NCBI GenBank assembly: GCA_038087015.1
Contig: JASBNA010000016.1
Span: 124,001-188,000 of the forward strand
From: Cerrena zonata
Taxonomy: Eukaryota > Basidiomycota > Agaricomycetes > Polyporales > Cerrenaceae
Reading direction: 5' to 3'
DNA length: 64,000 nt
In this document: piece after piece, positions 44,561 to 54,825 of the stretch
Position numbering within the stretch: position 1 is the stretch's first letter
How the letters are laid out: every line of letters begins with the position of its first letter
Program-made: the position numbers and the translations under genes
Notes under the pieces: generated by a model
What the model saw: the letters and a program-made list of their open reading frames with translations, nothing else
Told to the model about the DNA's origin: nothing
Database searches by the model: none

Positions 44561-47197
44561 ATGGGGCTCCAGATGTACCGTGGCTGCATCGCTCTCTTGA
44601 ACGACGAGATTGACGAAATCGCGAAGCGCTTCCTTTCGTCTCCCATCTTACAAAACCCTCCCCTAGCAACCACACCTTCCTCAAATCCGTTTCATATCAC
44701 CTTGTTGACTAAATCCGAACTACAACAGCTTCGCGAGAAGCACACATCCTCCCAACTTTTGGAGCGAGTGAAAGCAGATGCAGGTCCTTCCCCTCATATA
44801 TTTCCTATCGGCCTTGGCTCCGCTAGTTATTCGGGTCTGCATGCTATTTTTGTCGTGTGTATCTGCGCAAAGCTTCAGAAGTTTCGCAAGAAATTAGGTC
44901 TTCCTGCCAAGGACTTTCACATATCGTTGTCGAAACATGATATACACGATGTTGACAAAGGAATAGGAAGTCTCCTGCTCGGAGAGCTTCCTCTGGATCT
45001 TTCCCCAGAAATTCTTGATCAACTCGTCTATACTCTGTTCGTAAAGGAGGAATACTTACATGCTCACGAGTACGCAATCAAGCTTTGTGTAGAGCTCCCG
45101 AACTCTATGAAGGGGTTTGTGAGGCTTGGAGATATAGCATCTAAGCTTCATCTCTATAAGCAGGCGATGCTTGCTTTTGGATGCGCATTCCAAAGGGATA
45201 CATCCGACGCTCCAAGAAAATACTGCCTTCAACAAATATCAGTCTGCGCTGAACATACCGAGTTTGGCACGGTCTATCTGAAGGAGGAAGAACCTCAAAT
45301 TCCTGTTTCACTCAGACATACCCTTCTTCAACCTTGGTCGTACGAACTATGCTCTATATTATCGGAATCCACCTTCACCCCGACCCTTTGTCTAGAGTCC
45401 AGGGAACAAATGTACATGCCTCCGTTATATCTCGAGAGCAGAACGAAAGAGCCATACAGGCTGCCTCGCTTTTTTCGATGGTTAGTCCCCTTCCATATTG
45501 CCTTTATGTCCACCCCACGCAACGCTCTTGATATCGACGCTCTCGCATCCCCTCATTTTGGTATCCGACATATACTTACTCTAACCGAAGAGTCACCTTT
45601 ACCTGAGAAATGGTTCCAAGGACGTAACATCAAAAATACTTTTCTCCCTATTCCCAACTATCATCCTCCTACGATCGAGCAGATGGACCTGATTGTTCGT
45701 CTGCTTTTGGACGAAGCTAACTTGCCCATGCTTATTCATTGTGGTGGAGGCAAAGGTCGTGCGGGCACAGTGGCAGCATGCTATCTAGCAGCGTTTGGAG
45801 CTGCCAAAATTCCCCACGACACGACACCTACTGAACCAGCAATGTCTGCGTCAACTGCAATATCTACTCTTCGACTCGTGCGGCCTGGAAGCCTGGAGAC
45901 AACACAACAGGAGGAATTCGTCGCAAAATGGTGCAGCACCATTTGGAAGCGACGTTCCGTCTTCCCTTCCATCGTCTCAGAACCCCCGCCTTGCTCGCTT
46001 GAGGTCGAAGGCAGTCTCAAGCCCGATTCTAACCTATTCATCTTCGTTGGCTTACCTGGCTCAGGAAAGTCGTGGGTTTCCCAAGCTCTCTGGACAAGGA
46101 GCCCAAAGGCATGGACGCGGGTATCCCAAGACGAGAGTGGCGGCCGTTCAACCTGCGAAAATGTCGTTGGTAGATTCAACGGCAGAGGTCGGCTTATATT
46201 GAACCGATGTAATACATCTGCGAACGATCGTAAAGCGTGGCTGGCGTTGGCATCGCATTGGGCTGTTTCGCCGGTTTGCGTCTGGTTCGACTACGATAGG
46301 GACTTGTGCACGCATCGTGCCCAGAACCGTGCAGGGCATCCGACCCTACCTCCCGGGGGTCGTGTGAGGAAGGCAATTGAGCAGATGACGGATATGTTCG
46401 TCAAGCCATCATTATCGGAAGGATTCACCGCTATCCTTAGGATTCGATCATTCTCTGCGGCAGAGGAATTTATATTGAGAGTCTCTCCTGTTACCTTGTT
46501 CAAGTTCCCTCGTACGGAGCATCTCATCAATCTCGGAGCGGTCACAGAGGATGATCTTGTCAGTAACCTCTCGAATCTCTCACTTGACTCGAGGGACCAT
46601 TCACATGTCGTCATTACGGAGAAAGTAGATGGTGCAAACATGGGCTTCTCGTTATCTGAGGACAGATCCAGGATTGTAATTCAGAACCGTTCACACTATG
46701 TGAACTCGGCGAGTCATGTACAATTCAAAAAACTCGATCTGTGGGTAGAAACTCACAGGGAAGGTCTGTTCAAGGTGCTGAATCGAGACTCTTACTTCCC
46801 ACAACGGTATATTTTATTCGGCGAATGGCTTGCAGCCACGCATTCAATTGCCTATAACAAACTTCCAGATTTGTTTATGGCTTTCGATCTCTACGACCGT
46901 ACAACAGCGCAATGGGCGGATAGGCATACCCTTTCTTCAATACTTAACGACACAAACATTGCCGTAGTTCCTGTATTGTATGAGGGTAGCATGCTCTCTG
47001 AAGCTGAGCTATGTGCAATGGTCCAACGGGAGTCACACTTCACTGACGGGAGATTGGAAGGTGTGTATGTCAAATTGGAGAGGGATGGGAAGGTCGTCAG
47101 AAGAGGAAAGATAGTGCGAGGTGATTTCATTACTGGGAATGAGCATTGGACCCGGGGTCAAATTTCTTTCAATCGACTCGTAGACCCAACACGTTGA
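44561..47197 (+). CDS. multidomain RNA repair enzyme: 2H phosphodiesterase, DSP-like phosphatase, kinase, Rnl2-like ligase
   Basis: A single intronless frame of 878 residues (ATG 44561; 44573 also possible). Residues 1-150 have two HxT/S motifs, 'FHITLL' (His45) and 'FHISLS' (His120), as in 2H phosphoesterases that open 2',3'-cyclic phosphates. Residues 160-240 look TPR-like. Residues 290-460 are a dual-specificity-phosphatase-like domain with 'IHCGGGKGRAGT' (Cys394 in CxxxxxR). Residues 490-640 are a P-loop kinase: 'VGLPGSGKSW' (Lys503), 'QDESGGRSTCE' and 'AQNRAGHPTLPPGGRV', as in polynucleotide kinases. Residues 660-870 are an RNA ligase of Rnl2/RNA_ligase type: motif I 'EKVDGAN' (Lys688), 'QNRSHYVN', 'FGEWLAATHSIAY', 'EGVYVKLE' and 'KIVRGDF'. 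The predicted job is healing both ends of broken RNA and sealing them with ATP. The domain order differs from fungal Trl1 (ligase-kinase-CPD). No lesion is seen. Confidence 0.85.
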   Translation: MGLQMYRGCIALLNDEIDEIAKRFLSSPILQNPPLATTPSSNPFHITLLTKSELQQLREKHTSSQLLERVKADAGPSPHIFPIGLGSASYSGLHAIFVVCICAKLQKFRKKLGLPAKDFHISLSKHDIHDVDKGIGSLLLGELPLDLSPEILDQLVYTLFVKEEYLHAHEYAIKLCVELPNSMKGFVRLGDIASKLHLYKQAMLAFGCAFQRDTSDAPRKYCLQQISVCAEHTEFGTVYLKEEEPQIPVSLRHTLLQPWSYELCSILSESTFTPTLCLESREQMYMPPLYLESRTKEPYRLPRFFRWLVPFHIAFMSTPRNALDIDALASPHFGIRHILTLTEESPLPEKWFQGRNIKNTFLPIPNYHPPTIEQMDLIVRLLLDEANLPMLIHCGGGKGRAGTVAACYLAAFGAAKIPHDTTPTEPAMSASTAISTLRLVRPGSLETTQQEEFVAKWCSTIWKRRSVFPSIVSEPPPCSLEVEGSLKPDSNLFIFVGLPGSGKSWVSQALWTRSPKAWTRVSQDESGGRSTCENVVGRFNGRGRLILNRCNTSANDRKAWLALASHWAVSPVCVWFDYDRDLCTHRAQNRAGHPTLPPGGRVRKAIEQMTDMFVKPSLSEGFTAILRIRSFSAAEEFILRVSPVTLFKFPRTEHLINLGAVTEDDLVSNLSNLSLDSRDHSHVVITEKVDGANMGFSLSEDRSRIVIQNRSHYVNSASHVQFKKLDLWVETHREGLFKVLNRDSYFPQRYILFGEWLAATHSIAYNKLPDLFMAFDLYDRTTAQWADRHTLSSILNDTNIAVVPVLYEGSMLSEAELCAMVQRESHFTDGRLEGVYVKLERDGKVVRRGKIVRGDFITGNEHWTRGQISFNRLVDPTR

Positions 47198-47394
47198 CAA
47201 TATATCATTTGCCACGCCCTTTTGAATGTTTCAATATTGAGTACATGGCAGTACGACCATTGAGTCAAGTGCCACCGCAGGGACGTAATGATTGATCTAA
47301 TCTTATCCACTTGTTATACAGCGATGATCTCTCGATTCCGATCATCCTCTCTTTCCTTTGACCCTCCACGAAAGTATCCTCGATATCTATTAAA

Positions 47395-48705
47395 ATGTCG
47401 ACATATCAACTTTTCTGCATGGGGAACCCCCTGCTTGATATGCAGGTCAATAATGCTGAAGACCTCTTGAAGAAGTATGATCTCAAGGCTAACGATGCCA
47501 TCTTGGCGGACGAGAAGCACGTCCCACTGTAAGTAACTAGACCATTGCCGGAAAAGACCTGAGATTGAGGATACATTTTTAGCTACGAGGAGATCGTAAA
47601 GAGCCACAAGGTGACCTATGTTGCTGGCGGTGCTGCTCAAAATGCTGCTCGAGGAGCTGCGGTACGTACTATGTATCCTTCATGATACGGAATGTGAAAT
47701 TGATTAGACGCATATAGTATGTTTTGCCTCCTGGATCTGTCGTATACACTGGCTGTGTCGGCGACGATGATCTCGCTGAGCAACTCAAGGACGCCAATAA
47801 GCGTGAAGGCCTTGACCAGGTCTACTTGGTCAAGAAAGGCGAGAAGACCGGTGCCTGTGCTGTTATCATCACTGGACACGACCGGTTTGTTGGAAAATCG
47901 AAATTCGCATCATTCATCCACTAATAAAATGTTCACAGCTCTCTCGTTACCACTCTCCGTGTCGCCGAAAAATTCGATAAGTCACACTTGTCCTCTCCCG
48001 AGGTCGCTCCTCTTGTCGAAGCTGCCAAGGTCTACTACTTGGAAGGCTACTTCTTGACGCATGGTGCCGAATCTGCCCTTGAACTTGCCAAGAAGTCTTC
48101 CGAAGCAAGCAAGGTCAGTATTGCTGTAACCTTACGGGTGCTGAAACTAATTGACTGGTAACTTCAGGTCTTTTCAATCAACCTCAGTGCCCCCTTCATT
48201 CCTCAATTCTTTGGCGTCCAACTTCAACAACTCTTGCCATTCACTGACATCGTCTTTGGCAACGAAGCCGAAGCCGAGGCATGGGCAAGTGCTACCGGAC
48301 AACCTGATAAGACTGATCTCAAGGCGATTGCACGAGCTATTGCGATTCAACCCAAAGCCAACCCCGCTCGCCCTCGTATCGTTGTCATTACCCACGGTCC
48401 TAAGAGCACCACTGTCGTTTCATCTGCTTCGCCAGATGAGCCCAAGGAGTTCGCTGTCCACCCTCTGAAGGAAGAGGAGATCGTTGATACCAACGGTGCT
48501 GGTGATGCTTTCGCAGGTGGATTCATCGGTGCCTTTGTGCTTGGAAAGAGCATTGACGAGTGTGTCGAGGCTGGTCACAAGCTCGGGGCCATGTGCGTCA
48601 AGAATGTACGTTTCATTTTGAGTAATAGCTCTAGGGTTGTTTCACTAAGTAAACCGTTCCTAGGTCGGTCCTACCTACACCTGGCCCAAAGTGCAAGTTC
48701 TCTAA
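47395..48705 (+). CDS. ADO1: adenosine kinase (PfkB family)
   Basis: Six exons encode about 340 residues that phosphorylate adenosine to AMP, supporting purine salvage and the methyl cycle. 'LFCMGNPLLDMQV', 'YVAGGAAQNAARGAAYVLPP', 'YTGCVGDDDLAEQLKDAN', 'GACAVIITG' and 'INLSAPFIPQFF' match the family. The PfkB signature 'DTNGAGDAFAGGFIGAF' holds the catalytic Asp, and the end 'GPTYTWPKVQVL' is typical of adenosine kinases. Splicing is clean, with donors GTAAGT, GTACGT, GTTTGT, GTCAGT and GTACGT. It starts only 197 bases after the RNA-repair gene on the same strand. Confidence 0.93.
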
Positions 48706-49084
48706 ATAAATCACTAAACGTTTCATTCGGCGGCTGTCTATACCCATGCTTTCAACAGCATTCTCGTGAAATGAAATCATATGCAATTGTATCATCTAGT
48801 ACTCTCAACAGCATCACGATGTAGACTACTCACCATTTTTGGCTCATATAAAATACCTTAGGTTTTGTGTGTTTTTTGAGGCTGTGCACGAAATAACATC
48901 CATATGACCGGTCACACAAATGTGACCCGGACGGAGAAACGTCACGATTGCAGCGCCACTCTGAGTTCTCTCAGCCACTCTGCAGCCACACCGTGTATGC
49001 CGCCAAACCGCTTGATACTGTAAATTGGATACCCTACTCATAGCTAATTACCGCGGAGTTGGAATAGAGTCCTCTGGCTTATCG
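48706..49084. other. intergenic
   Basis: Region between the adenosine kinase and the zinc-finger gene on the same strand. It carries short CCACTCTG/CTCAGCCACTC repeats near 48957-48985. No gene. Confidence 0.35.
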
Positions 49085-50565
49085 ATGGTGAAAGCTCACG
49101 TTCAGAAAACGGTGAGCATAGACATTTCAATTTCTAATTGACGAGGTTCAGCCACCGGTGGCTGATTCAGTATTGCAGCCACAGGGTAGTAAAGACGCAC
49201 CCAGGAAGAAAGCCTCTTCGGTCGCAAAGAAGAAATCCGGTGAAGCTGTCTCCTGGCCATGTAAGATTACAGGTTGCTCGAAAGTATTTGCCCGTGAAGC
49301 GGACCTGAAGAGACATCAGCGAACGACCAAGACTCATACCGCACCCGGTTTGTAAGTCCTCACATAATTCACCCGTATAGGTTTATGGATGATGACTTTA
49401 TGTTTCAGTCAATGCCCACAATGCGACGCTACTTTCACACGGGTGTGTATCGTCTTAATCCATTGAAGACATGTGTTCATATCAACCTTTTGTACCAGAC
49501 CGACGCATTGCGCCGACATCAGAAATCAAGGTTGGTTCCTAAAGTCAATCTCAAATTACGATAATAATTATGTCTCTCACACAGACATAATGGGGTAGTT
49601 ATCGAACCTACCGATACAATTCCAGAAGTTGAAGATGATGAACCCTCACCGCATGAAGCTGGTCCTTCTGGATCAAGGTCTTCGAGTCGTAGTGGCTCAC
49701 CAGCCGAAAGCAATTCTTCAGATCGCGAAGGCTCCGAACCTAGACCTCCTGCGCCATCTACAAGTACATCCTCTAGATCCTCAAGTTATTATCGCCCCCA
49801 TACTATGCACATAGGTTCGCGTTATTGTTGGATTGTCTAGAAGGCTATGTTTCTCACTTTATCATAGGCTACCCACCCCCTAGGCCACCACCGGTGATGT
49901 TAGATCCAAACTACCCACCCCAAGTCGCAATTCCTACATCCGCCGCTCGTCTCCAACACCCGACTTGGACACCTCCTCATACTGCATGGGGCCCTGATGG
50001 TTCACCGTTACCTCCTGGATACCCAGTCCCGCCGTATTACCCACAACCCTCACCGTATTATCGTTCCCACGTAATGCCCTCATCATTGCCGCCTCACCAC
50101 ATGTATTCGGAGTATCTTCCTCATTACCCACCACCACATATACCCTACACTGTACATCCACCTCTATCGACTGTCACGGGTGCGCCTATTACCCCACTCC
50201 CACCACCCCCGCGACCTTCCCATTACTCCGACGGGGACATATCAAGCGAAGAATCCAGTCCCTCTCCTATCGAGAAATCACGCCAACATCGATCCCGAAG
50301 TAGTCCTTCATATAGTGCGGGAGCCTCCTCACGACCAAACAGTTCAGTACCCAAGAGTCCGAGCGATGGTGTATCAGAGGACGAAAAGATGAATGCGGAA
50401 GCTGCCTCTATTTTGAAGGCGATAATCGAGAACGGTGCAGGGCCGGATTCCCCACGAGACGATGACGAAGTTATGTCACAACCTAGTACAGAGGGTGAAG
50501 GTGGAAACCACCCTCCGTCTATCTCTGACATATCTCCAGGTAAAGTCGCCAGCCCGAGTCCGTGA
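49085..50565 (+). CDS. C2H2 zinc-finger protein, probable transcription factor
   Basis: Five or six exons encode about 400 residues from ATG 49085. Two fingers lie in the N-terminal third: 'CKITGCSKVFAREADLKRHQ' with a second His six residues later, and 'CPQCDATFTRTDALRRH' plus 'QKSRH', split over introns near 49442-49498 and 49533-49584. A Ser-rich acidic part, then a Pro/Tyr-rich part ('YPPPRPPPVMLDPNYPP', 'YYPQPSPYYRSH') and a final acidic Ser/Pro stretch follow. This is the layout of a fungal DNA-binding factor with an activation-type tail. The second intron-joined arrangement is consistent, and no lesion is seen. The targets are unknown. Confidence 0.78.
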
Positions 50566-50818
50566 TTTACACGACTTTGCGACATGAACGCACGTTAGTA
50601 TGGGTCCCCAAACTTTCTGTTTCTAATACCAATATCTTACATACCATCTCATGAATATGACAACTTGTATAATGTAATGGTAAATACACTTCTGGACCGT
50701 TTGATACCTACAACTTTGCTGTGACTGTCATAGAGCTTCTCTGTTTCGAGTACTGAGGCTATTCACTCGACGTTGGTCTGGTGATACTGGAGATGATTTC
50801 TAGAAAATCATTTGCATC

Positions 50819-50907
50819 GCCGGGATAGCTCAGCTGGGAGAGCAACAGACTGAAGCTGCGAAATCGTGGTATTCTGGAGGTCCCGTGTTCAATCCACGGT
50901 CCTGGCA
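50819..50907 (+). tRNA. tRNA-Phe (GAA) with 16-base intron
   Basis: Acceptor GCCGGGA pairs with TCCTGGC plus A, with the same D- and T-arms as the tRNA at 25788. The anticodon GAA is at about 50852-50854 and a 16-base intron (50856-50871) sits at the canonical position 37/38. Its bases include 'gaaatc'. Five T at 50912-50916 would terminate Pol III. The mature sequence equals that of the intronless copy. Confidence 0.93.
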
Positions 50908-51128
50908 TAGCTTTTTGGCGTATGCAAGGCGTTCTCCCCACCAGCCACGCACCATTGTGTTATTCATCCCTCCTCATTTCAAGCATGTAGTATGTTTGGC
51001 CTGGTACGCAGAATTGATAATTCTCCCGTAACATGATGTATATTCATAACCGTAGACTTGAACTTGTATGACATGACATAAGGTCAGAGTAGACCCGGCC
51101 ACATCTAGTTCGAAATATCTTCCTTCCT

Positions 51129-52160
51129 CTAAAGCACGAGCCAGCCACCGGTGACAATACCAGCAACCACACTGATAAGTGGTACCACGAAGGTCATAGC
51201 ACCGTTATCCTTTTTGTTTTCCGCGACAAAGCTTTTGGGATCCCTTGAATACGGAAACCTGATCAGATCCAGGGTAAAGAATATATCGAGTCAAACGCTT
51301 ACGCAGAGTGTGTGCTTGAAGAGTCACTAGATGTCGACGACGCACTTCCCGATGTTGATGAGCTTGACGTAGTACTCGATGCGGAAGCTGACGACGACGT
51401 GCTCGACCCCGAAGAGCTTGAACCAGTCGAGGTCGATGCGGAAGTACTAGATGCAAAGGGTGACGAAGTGGTGCTTGCGGAAGTCGAAAATGTGCTTGAA
51501 GCTCCTGATGAAGTCGTTGCTGGAGCAGTCGCAGTGACGATGGTATAAGTTTGACCGGCGAATGTAGTGGTGACACCGCCGGGTCCGTTAGCCAAGGTAA
51601 TGACTGGTCCGTTCAAGGAGGTGAGCTCGACTTGCGGTAAACCATTGGATCCCGCTGTAATCTACGTTATACTCGTTGTTTGCGTAAGAGGAAACGTGGA
51701 TACGCACTGACGACGGCTGCGCCTACACCGTTCGGTGCGCTTTGAAGGATACTGCTCACTTGCTGTGAAGCTGTGGAGAATTATGTCAATATGTCAAATT
51801 AAGACAGGCACTATGGGACTAACCCTGTGCGTTAAGGGCACCTTGGTTGACTACAGAGAGAATCGCGTCAGATCTGATCGGGAATTAAGCATGAAACAAA
51901 GGCAACATACTCTTGTTTACGATGCTACCAACTAAAAGGGGATATCAGCGATGTTCAATCAGGTTCAGAGTAAGTGTTTCATCATACGGTCGCCGGAGAA
52001 GAAGTCCAGGAGATCTTGGACTGTATATGGCCATAAGTAAGCACTTGAACACTATGAAGAGAATATTATACATACATGGATCAGACCGCTTCTCAACAGG
52101 TAAGCCACAGACAATAGCAGCAGGGACGAGGCCAGCGGCGATCAAAGCTTTCAACTGCAT
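51129..52160 (-). CDS. Ser/Thr-rich GPI-anchored cell-surface protein
   Basis: Seven or so exons encode roughly 250 residues. The signal peptide 'MQLKALIAAGLVPAAIVC' is followed by 'LPVEKR', a Kex2-type site. The middle has 'DLLDFFSGDLGSIVNK', 'QQVSSILQSAPNGVGAA' and 'GPGGVTTTFAGQTYTIVTAT'. A long Ser/Thr tract of about 80 residues gives an O-glycosylated stalk. The last exon, 51129 to about 51242, encodes 'NGAMTFVVPLISVVAGIVTG' and ends in hydrophobic residues, a typical GPI-attachment signal. Without that intron the frame would stop in 'THSA'. The role is at the cell wall; no enzyme motif is seen. Confidence 0.75.
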
Positions 52161-53335
52161 CTTCAAGGATTGGTCTTCAAAGGTTAATAGACTTCAAGGA
52201 AAGTATATCGTTCAGAACAAGTCGTAAGTCGTAAGATGACAGTCGTGAATGAAACAGCAAAACTACTTTCAGCACCAGGCAGAAAAGTAGAAGTTATGGG
52301 AGGAATTGATGGGGATGGTACCAGACAAAGAAAACCCGACGTCTTCCCTCAGCAGCATTTATATATGAGTCGGTTAAAAATACTACACCTCGTACCAAGC
52401 AAGAGCATCATAACGTGGCGCATAGCCTGCCTGTGCTTCATATCAGCATATCAGGGGTTGGACGGCATGTCATAGCACATCATTGGTCTCTGATGCTTGT
52501 TCGTCCGTGTCGTCATGGCATAGAACCCTCGATTTTCGAGCTCGGTATTACACCGACGGGAGGGAGTCAATGAGCGGACGATTTTGATACCTATTTGATC
52601 AGTTATGAAACAATTTGAATGAAAACGCTCGAGATATGAAGCTACTTTGGATCGAAGTTCGAAGTTTCATTGAATGATTTGTAAATATGTTGCAAGCTAT
52701 CGATCAAATTGGTCCTCAGCGAAGGACGCCCATAGTCGGGATGTTCAACAAACACCCATCTCGGGACCAAAATCTTCTATGGAGCAAAGATCACCAAGGT
52801 TCCCATACGTCAGCCAAGGACAAGCCGCATATTGAAGTGCTGCACGTACGAGATGATATTAAGAGCAGATAATATTCGTGTATATAAAGGCGACACGATG
52901 AGTGTAGAGGCAATAACAAATTAGAGACGAGTGTAAAAGTGAAAGTTACCGTATCATGTCTAATACGAAATCTGATTAAAGGTCTGAAGTAGAGTTCCCG
53001 TACACATATCAAGGATTAAAGTGTATAGTGTGTACGTGTGACAATGCAATCAAGAGGTAAGTGATTAAGTGAGAATAATCCGAAGCCGAAAGGTGTGTGA
53101 ACGTTAGGCGAATGAATGTTCGTCAGGTGAACTAGAAGCGTAATGAAACACAAGGAGATGAGAGTGTAGAGACTAGGGAATGCAGTGTTTCTGTGTGTAT
53201 GAGGAGAAATGAGATGTGAGCGTTGGGTACAATCGTACAGATATGGAGTGTGGTGCGGCGTTATGATACAGCTATGAACGTGAGGGGGTCGTTTCGGTAT
53301 CGTTTCATGTACGGTGAGTGTGCTAGATGTTTTCT
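52161..53335. other. intergenic, no gene supported
   Basis: About 1.2 kb holding the upstream region of the GPI protein gene and the 3' flank of the F-box gene. Short ORFs here look like noise. Confidence 0.4.
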
Positions 53336-54825
53336 CAGAGGCAAGTGACACATGACTTGTGGGGCTGTCAAGCGAGAACAATAAGATGGTGGTTCTTTGG
53401 GCAATTGGTGTGGAAACTTACCGCAGCTGAACGGAACCGTTGGAGATTGTTGGAGATACGCAGGTTTACACCACGGACCGCACAAGCGATCTTGACAGCG
53501 GCGAGCTGATCATGGTGTTCAGCACCATACCAAAGATGCATCGTAAGAGTCTGCAACGTGTTGTTCTTCTTGATAAATTGAATGACCGGCTGCAAAGATA
53601 CATCCTCGTGAACGCCGAGAGCCATATGCTCTAGGCCTTCAGGCAACGAACTGAAGATCTGCCGTGCGGCCCTGGTGTTCTCGACCCTCAATTCCTTGAG
53701 AGCGAGGCACTCAAGAAGGTTGACGGTGACCTTCGCCGCTGGTGCGGATGGAACAGACAGTGATTCAATAGTACCACTGTGCTCTCCAAGGAGATATTCC
53801 AAGGTATCATGACTAGGCTCGCGTCTAAGGTCAAGGACACGCAAGGTTTCCGTGGAATTGTGCGTTAACCACTTCAGGAACTCAATCGACGGGGGCGTTT
53901 GGGCATTAAAGCGAAGCTCGTCGAGTCTGCTAAGGCAAGGCTCGGGCGCAGGCGAAGGAAGATTAGGGGGAGTGCCACTGATCTCCAAAGCCCGAATTGA
54001 AGGCCAGACTTCCAAAAGCTGGACCAGCGAAGTTGAGTTATCCGACCAATCGTTAAAATGCAAAGACTTGATCCGAGGTCCTTGGGTGCGAAGAATATCC
54101 AGGGTCTTGTCATCGAATGACGGAGCGCCTCGACGCATTCGGTGTTCTGCCGGTGAACCAATGACATCTTGACCGGGAGCGCCTTGTCCATAAACTGCAA
54201 CACGCAAGGTGTCTAGCTTAGGAGCAAGAGTGACAGCCCGTGCGAAGGCGCGCTCAGTGAGGCATTGCGGATGGTTATGATCGAGCGTGACACGTAAAGT
54301 TCGGACGCTGTTCGCAAACATACGTCCTCTGGCGGTCGATTGATCGACAGCCTGTTTGAAAGAGGCATACGCAGGTTGTGTGCGGAGAACAACATCGCGG
54401 AAGAGAAGTTGCTGAGCGAGGACAGACCAGTCTTTCGAGACTAGAGAGCACTGTTGAAGGAATTGGCGGTCCGGCTCACCGTCATGAGACGAGTAACCTG
54501 CTTCCAGGATGGCGAGTACGAGTTCATTAGGAAGATGTGCAGGTGGACGGGGTAGGGGACGGTCCACTGGCTTGCGGTGAGGCTGAGGGGTCGTGAACGA
54601 AAGCGAAATCTCATGAGGTACTGCCTGAGAGTACGAAGAATTTTTTTAGTTTCAGAAGAACGACGATGAGGAGGGTCAGCTTACCTTGTTCGAAGCACCG
54701 AACCACTTTCTGAGGAAGGAGTAGAAACTCAGTGGTCCAAGAGTCTGAGGACCGACAGGCCCGAACAAAGACGAGTACTGCATGGGTTGGCCAGCCATGG
54801 GGAGGGAGTGGACTGAGTGTGCCAT
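53336..54825 (-). CDS. F-box/LRR-like protein
   Basis: Three exons encode about 450 residues. The first exon, ATG 54825 (54870 also possible), gives 'MAHSVHSLPMAG'. After an intron at about 54620-54684 come a Pro-rich stretch and an F-box: 'LPNELVLAILEAGY' and 'LQQCSLVSKDWSVLAQQLLF'. LRR-like repeats follow ('VRTLRVTLDHNHP', 'IKSLHFNDWS', 'IRALEISGTPP', 'LRVLDLRRE', 'LKELRVENT'). A last intron (about 53348-53404) adds the end 'PHKSCVTCL'. A palindromic GTATATATAC at 54837-54846 is only about 12 bases upstream of the chosen ATG. If it is a TATA box, translation may start at the internal ATG 54798. The role would be an SCF substrate adaptor, by family. Confidence 0.72.
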
